Part shown: piece after piece, positions 16,680 to 25,045 of the stretch
Numbering within the stretch: the stretch's first letter is position 1
Layout: the number at the start of each line of letters is the position of its first letter
Assembly: GCA_020848835.1 (NCBI GenBank)
Contig: JADLHJ010000063.1
Coordinates: forward strand, 1-44,332
Source: Candidatus Hydrogenedentota bacterium
GTDB taxonomy: Bacteria > Hydrogenedentota > Hydrogenedentia > Hydrogenedentales > SLHB01
Reading direction: 5' to 3'
DNA length: 44,332 bases
Position numbers and translations under genes: made by a program
Notes under the pieces: model-generated
What the model saw: only the letters and a program-made list of their open reading frames with translations
Database searches by the model: none
Told to the model about the DNA's origin: nothing

Positions 16680-18411
16680 TCGGTGTCGCGCGCGTCGCGA
16701 TGTACGCATCCCAGAGGGCATCACGGACAAATAGATTGATCAGGACCCGCGGGCGAAGCGCGTGGGTCGCGGAAAAATATCCGTCGCCCAAGGCGGTGTT
16801 CATCGCCGCGGCAATCGGAATCGCCAATTGCGCGCCCTCTGTTGGGTTCGAAGCATCCGGCCCGTTCATGGAAAGGAGTACTTCCGTCGTCACGTTGTAT
16901 TGCCGCGCAATTTCATCTCCTGTTTCACCCAAGGTGACGGTGTGGATGATGACTGGAGGAGTTACCATCACAATGGGTGCGGTGTAAAGCGGGGAAGTCT
17001 TCTCCGCAGGCAATTGATCGAAGAATCCGACTTTTTTGAACTTGCGCAGGTACCACGGAAGGGGCCAGTAGTCTCGAGTGGGACTCATCACCGCGACGGT
17101 AGTGTTGAATTTGTCCGGTGCGACGGCGGCGATGTCGTCGAGTTGATGACCGAGCTGCGTGATCGATCCTGAGGTATGGGCGTATACGTATGGGTTGCGC
17201 GGGTCTGCATAGTACTCGTAATTGGCAAGGCAGGTTTGCCGCGCGAGTTGGAGTGTGAGCAACGCGAGGAAAATCGCGACTGCGGCCTGCAGAAGGCGAG
17301 GACGAAACCCGCGAATCAATGCGTCTGCGCCAATTCCTGCCATGACAATGAGCGGCTGTAGAAAATTTATTGCGCACCAAGGCGTCTTGTAGGGAATGAT
17401 CGAATAGGCAGCGGTGAGCAGCAACGTGTAGAACGCGAGGAAACGCAGTAGTCCCACATGGGGAGCGGCGGAGCGTTGCGCAGTTAATGCGGTGCGGATA
17501 CCAATCGCGCCGAGTCCGAGAATAAGCGCCTCGCTGAACCACGGATAGGGCGCATGTTTTGTGAGCACCAGCATCTGCAGGTAGTAGTACCAGGGCTTGT
17601 CGTGCATGTGCGGTGTGTTGGCCTTGTTCGTGTAGTTCGCATACGTAAGTATCGAGTCTGCAACGCCGCGCCAATGCGTGAAGAAAGATGAGAAAAACAA
17701 AACCGAAATAGCCGCGCCTGCTACGACTCCGATTGCGACGTGTTTCATATTCAAAGCACGCGGAAATGTAAGCGATGGGTGTTCTCCGTCGCGCAGGCGT
17801 CCCCACATTATAGTGCAGATTCCGGCCCCTGCATAACCAGCGAACGTGATGATGCACGTCTCCTTGCTCGTCTGGGCAAGGCCAAGGCATAGCCCGCACG
17901 CAACGGCAGCGGCGATCGAAGGGCGTTGCGTGTAACGCCGCGCCGCGACGATTGCGCCGAATGCAAAGAAAACAAGCAGCATCTCCTGGATGTAATAGCG
18001 GCTGTAAAAGACCATCGCCGGCGAGATGGCGGTGAACAAAGCGGCGATAAAGGTGGCGCGCGTGCCGAGTGCATGGCGAAGCGGCCATAGCAGCAGCACC
18101 AACGCCGCGCCAAAAATTACCGGCACGATGCGGTAGGTCGTCTCCGTAGTGTCTGCGAAGGTCCCATTCGTTGTGAGCCATGCCACCGGCAGCGCGAGGT
18201 AGTAGATGATCGGACCGTGATGTTCGACGGGGTCGTAGGTGTATTTGCCCGTTTCGAGCAGGATGCCCGCTTTGTAGGCCTGGTTGGCTTCGTCGCCGTG
18301 AAACGGGCGAAGGTTGAGATAAGGAATGCGAAACACTAACGCGACAACGAAAGCGACGAGAATTAGTGCGAGCGAAGCGCGTGACGATGTCATTTGCCGG
18401 GTATCCGTCAT
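16666..18411 (-). CDS. Agl23-like membrane glycosyltransferase-type protein with C-terminal LysM
   Basis: A 581-residue multi-pass membrane protein. The N-terminal part has the GT-C-type first loop [16 protein letters not shown] and [17 protein letters not shown], characteristic of the TIGR03663 group (flippase-associated Agl23-like, related to GT39 mannosyltransferases). About ten hydrophobic helices follow to residue about 390. After a periplasmic-type region, residues about 490-533 form a LysM domain ([20 protein letters not shown], then LLSMNG and LAIP). LysM binds peptidoglycan or chitin-like glycans; this fusion is unusual to my knowledge. It probably transfers or handles a lipid-linked sugar at the membrane. 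The frame is intact and the 3' end overlaps the convergent glucosidase by 14 bases. Confidence 0.8.
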   Translation of the reverse strand: MTDTRQMTSSRASLALILVAFVVALVFRIPYLNLRPFHGDEANQAYKAGILLETGKYTYDPVEHHGPIIYYLALPVAWLTTNGTFADTTETTYRIVPVIFGAALVLLLWPLRHALGTRATFIAALFTAISPAMVFYSRYYIQEMLLVFFAFGAIVAARRYTQRPSIAAAVACGLCLGLAQTSKETCIITFAGYAGAGICTIMWGRLRDGEHPSLTFPRALNMKHVAIGVVAGAAISVLFFSSFFTHWRGVADSILTYANYTNKANTPHMHDKPWYYYLQMLVLTKHAPYPWFSEALILGLGAIGIRTALTAQRSAAPHVGLLRFLAFYTLLLTAAYSIIPYKTPWCAINFLQPLIVMAGIGADALIRGFRPRLLQAAVAIFLALLTLQLARQTCLANYEYYADPRNPYVYAHTSGSITQLGHQLDDIAAVAPDKFNTTVAVMSPTRDYWPLPWYLRKFKKVGFFDQLPAEKTSPLYTAPIVMVTPPVIIHTVTLGETGDEIARQYNVTTEVLLSMNGPDASNPTEGAQLAIPIAAAMNTALGDGYFSATHALRPRVLINLFVRDALWDAYIATRATPTIGE

Positions 18412-18453
18412 CGCGTTAGTGTAACGAAATTGCCGAACGGAGCGGCAAACGCG

Positions 18454-18912
18454 TCAGCCCGCTTCAACAAGCGCGGCAAGTTTCGTGAGGGCCATGCGCC
18501 AACCCGTCTCGTTGTCGGCGGCGCTGACGCCATTCGGCAAGTTTTCGTGCACGACGACCAACAGCGTGCCACCGTTGGCATCTGCAAGGGTTGTACGAAT
18601 CACCATCTCGCCCTGCATGGAGGGATTGTCCGACTCAAACGCAAGCACTTCCACCACTTTTTCGTTCGGCACCAGTTCCCGAAAGAATCCGTGATACGTG
18701 TCAGTTAGCGGATCGGTCTTGCCGGCATTCGAGGGCACTTCGTACGTGAGCGAGACGCGAAACTCACCGCCTTCGCGCGCGTCGAATGCATGCACGTAAC
18801 AGCGCATCCCGTCCGGAAATCTCCACTTTGCGATCGCCTGCGGATCCAGCAAGGCCTGGTAGACGTTGGCGGGCGCTGCGTTTATCCGTTGAGTAACACG
18901 CGTGGAACTCAT
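18454..18912 (-). CDS. SRPBCC/AHSA1-family protein
   Basis: A 152-residue cytoplasmic protein of the START-like SRPBCC fold, AHSA1 subgroup. RINAAPANVYQALLDPQAIA is the first strand and helix, FDAREGGEFRVSL follows, and the C-terminal long helix is ETGWRMALTKLAALVEAG. The fold makes a hydrophobic pocket for lipids or other ligands; many bacterial members have no known role. The length is normal. It lies 42 bases upstream of the Agl23-like gene on the same strand and may share its transcript. Confidence 0.85.
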   Translation of the reverse strand: MSSTRVTQRINAAPANVYQALLDPQAIAKWRFPDGMRCYVHAFDAREGGEFRVSLTYEVPSNAGKTDPLTDTYHGFFRELVPNEKVVEVLAFESDNPSMQGEMVIRTTLADANGGTLLVVVHENLPNGVSAADNETGWRMALTKLAALVEAG

Positions 18913-18972
18913 GCGGAAAAGGTAGCACTGAGGAAAACCATTCGCAACGCCGCGGATAACCGGAGTCTAGCT

Positions 18973-19695
18973 TCATTTTGAAATCGGCTTACCCCACACC
19001 TCAACTTCAACATAGTGGTTGGCCTGATCGGTCGTGTTGCCGTTGGAATAAAGGCGGACGCAGCGGCCAACGGTTGCCTTTCCCTCTTTAAACGCTGGTA
19101 TTAGACGTCCTTCAGCTTTTTCAATGTACTCCCTGTCATTGCCTATCCCGATACCGGATGAGTTGTCGTAGTCGTTGTTGTAGAGCGTGGTGACGTTTAT
19201 TTTGAAATCGGCGTCGTCCGCGGTTCGGACAGCGAAGTCGAAGTAGACGCGGTCCCCCTGGTGGAAGTGCCACACGATGACTGCGTAAATCTCAGATACT
19301 TGCCCAAGATCGATTTGAATCCATTGCGGACCGTTGCCGAGTTCGGTGAGATAGTCGTTTTCATAACCTTTCTCGCCATCGGTGATCATTGAGAATTTCC
19401 CGAAGACCGTGCCGTGCGCGCTGCTTGTCACGGGTTTGTTGGCAGAAATAATCATCGCGCCTTTTGGAGCGAGGAAGGGCGGGCGCGGGGCGAAGATAGA
19501 TCCTTCAAAATGCTCGTTCTCGTAATTTAGCGGTGTTCCGCCAAAGAAAGCGCCTGGAAGTCTTATGTCGATGGGGGTGAGGTTTTCGACTTGCGAAGTG
19601 CTTTTGCCAAGGACTTTTTCGGGTTCGGCGGCGTTAGCGAAGACAATCGCGCCGATAGCCACGACGCCGAGGGTGGACAATAAAACGGGCCGCAT
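18973..19695 (-). CDS. Secreted discoidin-like (F5/8 type C) protein
   Basis: A 240-residue exported protein. MRPVLLSTLGVVAIGAIVFANAA is a signal peptide. The mature region resembles a galactose-binding/discoidin beta-sandwich: ITDGEKGYENDYLTELGNGP, then WIQIDLGQVSEIYAVIVWHF, the classic core strand of F5/8 type C domains, and a final YVEVEVWG. Such domains bind sugars or surfaces. The start at 19695 is chosen because AGGAG lies seven bases upstream; an in-frame ATG at 19743 would add 16 residues that run through a tandem repeat. No enzyme domain is present. Confidence 0.75.
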   Translation of the reverse strand: MRPVLLSTLGVVAIGAIVFANAAEPEKVLGKSTSQVENLTPIDIRLPGAFFGGTPLNYENEHFEGSIFAPRPPFLAPKGAMIISANKPVTSSAHGTVFGKFSMITDGEKGYENDYLTELGNGPQWIQIDLGQVSEIYAVIVWHFHQGDRVYFDFAVRTADDADFKINVTTLYNNDYDNSSGIGIGNDREYIEKAEGRLIPAFKEGKATVGRCVRLYSNGNTTDQANHYVEVEVWGKPISK

Positions 19696-19714
19696 AACGA
19701 TGCTCCTATGAATA

Positions 19715-19747
19715 ATGGACGCGATGGACGAAATGGACATCATGGAC
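19715..19747. repeat. Four copies of a 9-base unit, ATGGACNNN
   Basis: ATGGAC occurs at 19715, 19724, 19733 and 19742, exactly every nine bases, just upstream of the discoidin-like gene. It is open in frame with that gene, which explains the spurious longer frame. Period and form resemble simple dispersed spacer repeats of this genome type. Confidence 0.6.
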
Positions 19748-19803
19748 GTAGCAATTCTCTGTTGTCTGTCTCCGCGATCTCATATGAACAGCGGCGAGAG
19801 TGT

Positions 19804-20019
19804 TTACGTTTCAGCGGAGATTTTGTTACGGAAGCCCGAGCATTGAATTACGGGCAGACGGGGATATTTGGGAAAGGACGGGTCTTCGTCGTGTTTGTCG
19901 CAGCGGAAGTAGGGTGCGCCGCCGCGCGGATGCGGCACGGTCCGGGCGTGAATACAGGTAACGCACAATCCGACGGATGGGTCAGGCGGCGTCGATTTTG
20001 TATGGTCGATCGTGGTCAT
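19804..20019 (-). CDS. Small four-Cys protein
   Basis: A 71-residue protein (from ATG 20019) with CVTC, then RCDKHDEDPSFPKYPRLPVI, then C. The four cysteines (C-x2-C ... C ... C) could bind a metal as a small zinc ribbon. The block FPKYPRLPV is recognisable in a widespread small uncharacterised family. A TTG at 20058 would add 13 residues; neither start has a clear Shine-Dalgarno. No signal peptide. Role unknown. It lies upstream of the discoidin-like gene on the same strand. Confidence 0.6.
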   Translation of the reverse strand: MTTIDHTKSTPPDPSVGLCVTCIHARTVPHPRGGAPYFRCDKHDEDPSFPKYPRLPVIQCSGFRNKISAET

Positions 20020-20099
20020 GGCAACCGTATGTTTTGCGGACAAAAATCGTGACGCCAATTGCGGCCGTTCTAACGGGTCTTCCGCCGCGCCGGGTCTGG

Positions 20100-20113
20100 C
20101 CGCGTAAACGCGG
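20100..20113. other. Short perfect inverted repeat in the spacer before the large operon
   Basis: CCGCGT-AA-ACGCGG, a 6-base perfect palindrome with a two-base centre. It could be a protein-binding site or a weak hairpin. No T-run follows. Confidence 0.25.
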
Positions 20114-20172
20114 AACTACAGGCCTTGGGCCAGTGCCTTTGCGCGTCACGAACCGCTAGGCTACGTGGTAGG

Positions 20173-20208
20173 ATGAACGAATCCAAATTTGCGGGTTTGC
20201 CGGTCTAA
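20173..20208 (+). CDS. Possible leader peptide upstream of the permease operon
   Basis: Twelve codons (MNESKFAGLPV then stop) with GGTAGG just before the ATG. Its first eleven bases, ATGAACGAATC, are identical to the start of the next gene at 20272 (MNESF). It may be a duplicated translation start acting as an upstream ORF, or a relic. No promoter was identified with confidence between 20019 and 20272. Confidence 0.25.
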   Translation: MNESKFAGLPV

Positions 20209-20271
20209 TCGATAGCGGCGCGCTCACCGGGTTAAACGCTACTTTCCATGAACGTCGAGAGATAGGATTAC

Positions 20272-23157
20272 ATGAACGAATCATTCAAAAGTCTTGCACC
20301 TATAATTATTGGTCTTGCGGTCGCGGTTGGCATTGGTATCGGTGTTTTTTGGGCCACCACACAGGCTCCCGAACCGTCGTCACCGGCGGGTGTGACAACG
20401 AACGACAAGGCCGTTGTACCTGATGATAAACCGGCATCAGTCCCGGCGAGGCAGGACTCCGCGCTGGTGCGCGTTTTTGGGGTTATCACCGATGCAAACA
20501 CGGGTGAGCCGATTGAAACGGCGCAGGTGCGCGCGCGGAAGGAAAAGCGCGAACGTGGACAAGACGTGCCTGAACCTGCGGAATCAAGTTCGGACGCGAG
20601 CGGGGCGTATGAAGTGCGCGTTGCGGCGGTGGACTACGATGCGATTGTTTGTTTCGCTCCGGGGTATACGCGTCAACGCAATTCGTTAAATCTTTCGCGG
20701 CAAGCGGAATTGCGCATGGACTTTCAGCTTGTGCGCGGCGGGACGGTTTCCGGCAAGGTGACGGACAAGAGCAATGGCGCGCCGGTGGAGGGAATCGAGA
20801 TTGAATTGGTGGGCGCGCAGGAGAACATCTTCGAGCGGATGCGGGGGCGGCAGCTAAATCCGGATCGTGGAGCTCGCAGCCAAGCGGACGGTAGCTATGT
20901 GCTGGATGGGGTTCCAGCGGGGTCTTATCGGGCTGCGTTGAGCATGCGCGGCACGGGGTATTTGTATAAACCCGAAGATGCGGTGGCCATCGAAATTGAG
21001 GCCGGTAGGACCTACGACAACATTAATTTTTCTGTCGAACGCGGGGCGGAGCTTTCGGGCCGAGTGCGGAACGGGCAAACGGGCGAGCCGGTAGTGAAGG
21101 CAAATGTCATCGCAATGCCGGTGCAGATGATTCAGCAGACGATGCGGCGGATGAGTTCGGGTCTCACACGCGAGCTTGGGCCGGACGAAACGCAGACAGA
21201 CGAGAACGGCGAATTTCATATAACGGGTCTGGAATTTGATACGGAGCTGCGAATCGTCGCGGCGGCGAATGGTCTTGCGAGGGGTTCGAGCGATCTGGTT
21301 CAACTCGATCGTACAAAGGCCGCGCCGTATATCGAAATCACGCTCGTGCGCGGAAGCAAGATTTCCGGTGTGGCGCGATTCCCAGACAAGACGCCCGCTG
21401 CGGGATCGCGGTTGCTGTTGTTTCCCGAAGACGGCGACGGATGGAACGTGTTCTTTGGTCCGGCCGGGACCCGTACCGCGGACGACGGTACCTTTGCATT
21501 TGAGAACGTCGCAGCAGGTTCATATTGGATTCGGCCTGAGGGCGAGTTCAGTGGCGGTCTGATAGGGCGCGCGCGCAGTTCGGAAAGCAAATCGGCGAAT
21601 GTAGAAACCGATGGGAAGAGCGACGTCAGCGGCGTCGAAATAATAATCACCAAAGACACGCCCACGGATGCGGAAGACCCTGTGCAGGGCACGATCAAGG
21701 GAACGGTGCTGGATGGTAGTGGCGCGCCTGCGGCGGAGGTGCGCGTCGAGGCGCGGCAGGTGGGGAACCCTGGGCGAAGTTATGGCGCCACGACTGCAAC
21801 GGACGGGACTTTCGAGTTGGCCGAGTTGCGCGGGCCGGTGTTCGATCTTTCGGTTAACGCGGAAGAAGGTATCGCGAAACTGCCGGCGGTTGCGGTGGGA
21901 GCGAATGTAACGTTGAAGTTATCGCCGCCCGCGTCGTTGAGCGGTTTCGTGTTGGACAGCGCGGGAGATCCCGTGCCGGGGTGTTCGGTACGGCTGACGA
22001 ATATGGACGAGGCTGGCAAGGTATCGTCGTTTATTTCCGTGATGCAGGGGATTCTTGGCGCGCAACCCGGCGGGCAGAGTACCGATGCGAATGGGGCGTT
22101 CGAGTTTACAAAATTGGCTGCTGGTTCGTATGTGTTGAAGGCGAGCAGCGCGTCGCGCGGTACGGCGGAAACGTACCCGCTTTCGGTGTCCGTTGGTGAA
22201 GATGTAACCGGCGTGCAAATTACCTTGAGTCCTGGCGTCACGGTCAGTGGCGTTGTGGTGGGTCCGAGTGGTGAGCCGGTGCGCGGGGCGACGGTGCAGC
22301 TTGGTCCGATCACGCAGGATATGGCGGCGAATTTAGTATCGGCGTTTGTGCCGTCGGGTGTGTTGAAGACGGCAGGTTCGACGACAACAAATGAAAATGG
22401 CGAGTTCACGATCAATCAGGTCGCGCCGGGCAGCTACCGGCTGGTTACATCGCACGCTGACTTCGCCAAGAGCATCGAACCGGATTTTAGCGTTGCGGCG
22501 GGGCAGGATATTTCCGCGCACCGGATAACCTTGAACGAGGGCGGCGAAGCGCAAGGGACGTTCGCCATCGATGGCAAACCGCAGGCAGGTGCGATGGTGG
22601 TGATGTTGGGCGAGGCGGGCGTGGAAGTTGTGCAGACGGACAGCCAGGGTCGCTTCGACGTGCGCGGGCTGACCGCGGGGCCGCACATGATCGCCGCGTT
22701 CGATCCGTCGCAATTCGCCTCGGGCGGCGCGGGGATCCAGTTTTCGCCGCAAGTGGTGGACATTCCCAACGGCGCTCCGACGAATATCACGCTCGGCGGC
22801 AGCGGCGTGAAAGTGACGGGCGCGCTGATGAACGGCGACCTCGGCACGCTGACGCTGGTGGCCTTGCGTAAACCAGACGGCACGCCGTTGTCGGGGCTTG
22901 ACCTGACCAATTTTTCCAACCTGCTCGAAGCGATGCGTTCGCTGGGGAGCCAGACTGTCGTTGGACCCGATGGGGCGTTTTCGCTTGAGAACGTGCCGCC
23001 GGGGAGTTATACGCTCGAGGTCTACACGATGAATTTCGACCAGTCGAACCCGGACATCAGCGCGCTGATCAACCTGCCGCGCACGCCTGCATATAGCCAC
23101 CCCATCGAAATCGGGCCGGACACGGGACCGTTGCAGATCGACATGGCGTCGCCGTAG
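20272..23157 (+). CDS. Membrane-anchored protein with about nine carboxypeptidase-regulatory-like repeats
   Basis: A 961-residue protein. Residues 9-28 (APIIIGLAVAVGIGIGVFWA) are a single N-terminal membrane anchor with no cleavage motif, followed by a Pro/Ala-rich linker. From about residue 67 come about nine beta-sandwich repeats of the CarboxypepD_reg/Cna-B-like type. They open with VFGVITDANTGEPIETAQVR, GTVSGKVTDKSNGAPVEGIE, GAELSGRVRNGQTGEPVVKA, GSKISGVARFPDKTPAAG, GTIKGTVLDGSGAPAAEV, ASLSGFVLDSAGDPVPG, VTVSGVVVGPSGEPVRG, GEAQGTFAIDGKPQAG and VKVTGALMNGDLGT. Each is followed by the AGSY-type turn (VPAGSY, AAGSY, PPGSY). No enzyme domain was seen. It probably extends into the periplasm as a rod. 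It heads the permease run, 61 bases before P1; AGGA precedes its ATG. Confidence 0.85.
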   Translation: MNESFKSLAPIIIGLAVAVGIGIGVFWATTQAPEPSSPAGVTTNDKAVVPDDKPASVPARQDSALVRVFGVITDANTGEPIETAQVRARKEKRERGQDVPEPAESSSDASGAYEVRVAAVDYDAIVCFAPGYTRQRNSLNLSRQAELRMDFQLVRGGTVSGKVTDKSNGAPVEGIEIELVGAQENIFERMRGRQLNPDRGARSQADGSYVLDGVPAGSYRAALSMRGTGYLYKPEDAVAIEIEAGRTYDNINFSVERGAELSGRVRNGQTGEPVVKANVIAMPVQMIQQTMRRMSSGLTRELGPDETQTDENGEFHITGLEFDTELRIVAAANGLARGSSDLVQLDRTKAAPYIEITLVRGSKISGVARFPDKTPAAGSRLLLFPEDGDGWNVFFGPAGTRTADDGTFAFENVAAGSYWIRPEGEFSGGLIGRARSSESKSANVETDGKSDVSGVEIIITKDTPTDAEDPVQGTIKGTVLDGSGAPAAEVRVEARQVGNPGRSYGATTATDGTFELAELRGPVFDLSVNAEEGIAKLPAVAVGANVTLKLSPPASLSGFVLDSAGDPVPGCSVRLTNMDEAGKVSSFISVMQGILGAQPGGQSTDANGAFEFTKLAAGSYVLKASSASRGTAETYPLSVSVGEDVTGVQITLSPGVTVSGVVVGPSGEPVRGATVQLGPITQDMAANLVSAFVPSGVLKTAGSTTTNENGEFTINQVAPGSYRLVTSHADFAKSIEPDFSVAAGQDISAHRITLNEGGEAQGTFAIDGKPQAGAMVVMLGEAGVEVVQTDSQGRFDVRGLTAGPHMIAAFDPSQFASGGAGIQFSPQVVDIPNGAPTNITLGGSGVKVTGALMNGDLGTLTLVALRKPDGTPLSGLDLTNFSNLLEAMRSLGSQTVVGPDGAFSLENVPPGSYTLEVYTMNFDQSNPDISALINLPRTPAYSHPIEIGPDTGPLQIDMASP

Positions 23158-23218
23158 CCTAATGTCGTAGCGAAGCAAGGAATCCGCGCGCTTGGGGCGG
23201 CGCGTCGAAGGAGCTGCA

Positions 23219-25045
23219 ATGTATTTCACGCCGCCAATCGAGTGGCTCATCATGCGGCGCGAACTGCGCGGCGTCCTGCGAAAGATCTGGCTGGTGCTGG
23301 CGGCTGCGCTGTGGATTTGCGCGGGCGCGTTCGTGACCTACGCTGGGTGGCCTACCGAGACTATACAGCAATACGGCCTTACCACGTCGCAATACGTTGC
23401 GCGGGAATCGCGCGAGCTTCTGGTGGTGCAGTTTCTCGTCATGCTCTTTGCACTTTTATTCACGGTGCCGCCGATCGCGGCGATGTCATTTGCGGGCGAG
23501 CGCGCCACGGACACGTTAGACCAGTTGCGACTGGCGCCAATTCAAGGCGGGCGGATTGTCATCGGGAAGTTGATGGGCATTCTCTTCATCACGACGCTGT
23601 ATCTGTGCGCGGTGGTGCCGGTGTTTGCAATAGCACAATTCCTGCTCGGGTTGGATAACCAGCAGATCTTTTCCGTGATCGTTTACCTGGTCGCAGTGAC
23701 ATTAATGATCGCCAGTCTCGGCGTAGCGTGCGCGACGGCGTTCCGGAACCCGACGAGCGCGGTGCTGGCGGCCTACGGTATGGCATTGGGCGTCATGTTT
23801 GTGCCGGTCCTCGCGTCGTGGTCGATTGAAATCGGCATGGAGCTTTATTCCAGTGGTGAGTCTTATACGAGCGGACAACAGATGATGATAACGCTGCCGG
23901 GCAATTTGATTCCCGGTCAAGATGTTGGGGGGGTCGGTGTCTTGATTACGGTTCTCGAGATGACTGCGCGGGTGCTTGGCCCCGGGCAGGTCGTGATGGG
24001 TTTGATCGACGGACCTATGGAACAGATTGAGATCGCGGTGGTAGCGATTGCGCCATTGACCATTTCGGCCATTTCCTTGCTGGTAGCCGCGCGGCGGTTG
24101 CGGCACGATGACGCGCCCAGGAAACGGCGGCGCGGAATTTCCATCCACGATCATGTCGAACTCGAAGCACGGCGCAAAAAGTTCCCGTTCTATCTCATCG
24201 ATCCACTCCGGAGAAGTTCTTCGATCGCGGACAACCAGAACCCGGTGTTTGTGCGGGAGTTCCGGTTTGGCTTGTTCCTACGGACGACGACGATGGTGCG
24301 CGCAGCGATCGGGACTTTCGCCGTGCTGGCGCTCGCTTTTTCGCTAGCATCGCTCGCGATGCGGCCAGACTATATATATCTGTTGATCATGCTTGAAATA
24401 TGGGTATTGGTGCCGTTTGTACCGGCGCTGTTGGCAAATGCTTTTGCGCTGGAACGGGACCCGGGACATTTGGACATGCTGCGCATGTCGTTATTGCCGG
24501 CGCGTCAAATCGTGCTTGGAAAGATAGCGGGCGAGAGCGCGGCGCTGGCTCCGTTATTCGCTGCGGGTAGTCTGGCTTTACTATCGCCTTTGGCGACGCG
24601 TCCCGAGTGTTATTTCCCGACCTTGGCTGGAATGATCACGCTTATCAATTGCGCCTTTGCTGGCGCTGCGATCGGTATTACCGCGGCAATCGTGCACAAG
24701 CGTCCGCAGACGGCGACCGTTTCGGCGATGAGCATTACGTTTCTCGCACTCGTGGGCGCACTGGCACTGATGTTTATCGGCTCCTTCGCGGAACCGGAAA
24801 TTTGGCAAATCGTTGCGAAGCGAGAATTGACGAGTTCGAGCCTTGTTCCGGTCATTTCGCCGGTATGGGCATACAGGCATTTTGTGAGTCATCCCGGCGT
24901 AATTCTGCTTGAAATCAACGAGTATGGCGTTCCGCGCGGCGCGCCATGGTGGCTACTGAGCCAGGCGATCTTTGCGGGCGCGGCGATGGCGTTACTGATG
25001 TTTTCGACGTGGTTTTTCCGGCGCTACCGGATGCAAGACACATGA
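23219..25045 (+). CDS. ABC-2-type permease, duplicated halves (P1)
   Basis: A 608-residue multi-pass membrane protein made of two homologous ABC-2 (NosY-like) halves. The N-half starts with MRRELRGVLRKIW and has its cytoplasmic motif AGERATDTLDQLRL...IVIGK at residues 92-117. The C-half starts NPVFVREFRFG (341-351) after a linker ending FPFYLIDPL and has ALERDPGHLDMLRM...IVLGK at 410-435. ABC-2 permeases move substrates across the inner membrane with a separate ATPase. The ATG at 23219 follows AAGGAG with five-base spacing; 27 upstream in-frame bases are ignored. Closest in style to P2. Its stop overlaps the P2 start (ATGA). Substrate unknown. Confidence 0.8.
   Translation: MYFTPPIEWLIMRRELRGVLRKIWLVLAAALWICAGAFVTYAGWPTETIQQYGLTTSQYVARESRELLVVQFLVMLFALLFTVPPIAAMSFAGERATDTLDQLRLAPIQGGRIVIGKLMGILFITTLYLCAVVPVFAIAQFLLGLDNQQIFSVIVYLVAVTLMIASLGVACATAFRNPTSAVLAAYGMALGVMFVPVLASWSIEIGMELYSSGESYTSGQQMMITLPGNLIPGQDVGGVGVLITVLEMTARVLGPGQVVMGLIDGPMEQIEIAVVAIAPLTISAISLLVAARRLRHDDAPRKRRRGISIHDHVELEARRKKFPFYLIDPLRRSSSIADNQNPVFVREFRFGLFLRTTTMVRAAIGTFAVLALAFSLASLAMRPDYIYLLIMLEIWVLVPFVPALLANAFALERDPGHLDMLRMSLLPARQIVLGKIAGESAALAPLFAAGSLALLSPLATRPECYFPTLAGMITLINCAFAGAAIGITAAIVHKRPQTATVSAMSITFLALVGALALMFIGSFAEPEIWQIVAKRELTSSSLVPVISPVWAYRHFVSHPGVILLEINEYGVPRGAPWWLLSQAIFAGAAMALLMFSTWFFRRYRMQDT

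Noticed and set aside
16925..18181. A 418-codon reverse-strand frame inside the Agl23-like gene
   Set aside because: It is in another frame of the same strand and gives a His/Arg/Cys-rich product, typical of an off-frame read of GC-rich DNA.
19715..19747. A CRISPR array
   Set aside because: The units are nine bases with no spacers; it is a simple tandem repeat.
22333..23253. A 306-codon reverse-strand frame in the repeat protein
   Set aside because: Antisense to the repeat-protein gene, Arg-rich and without motifs.
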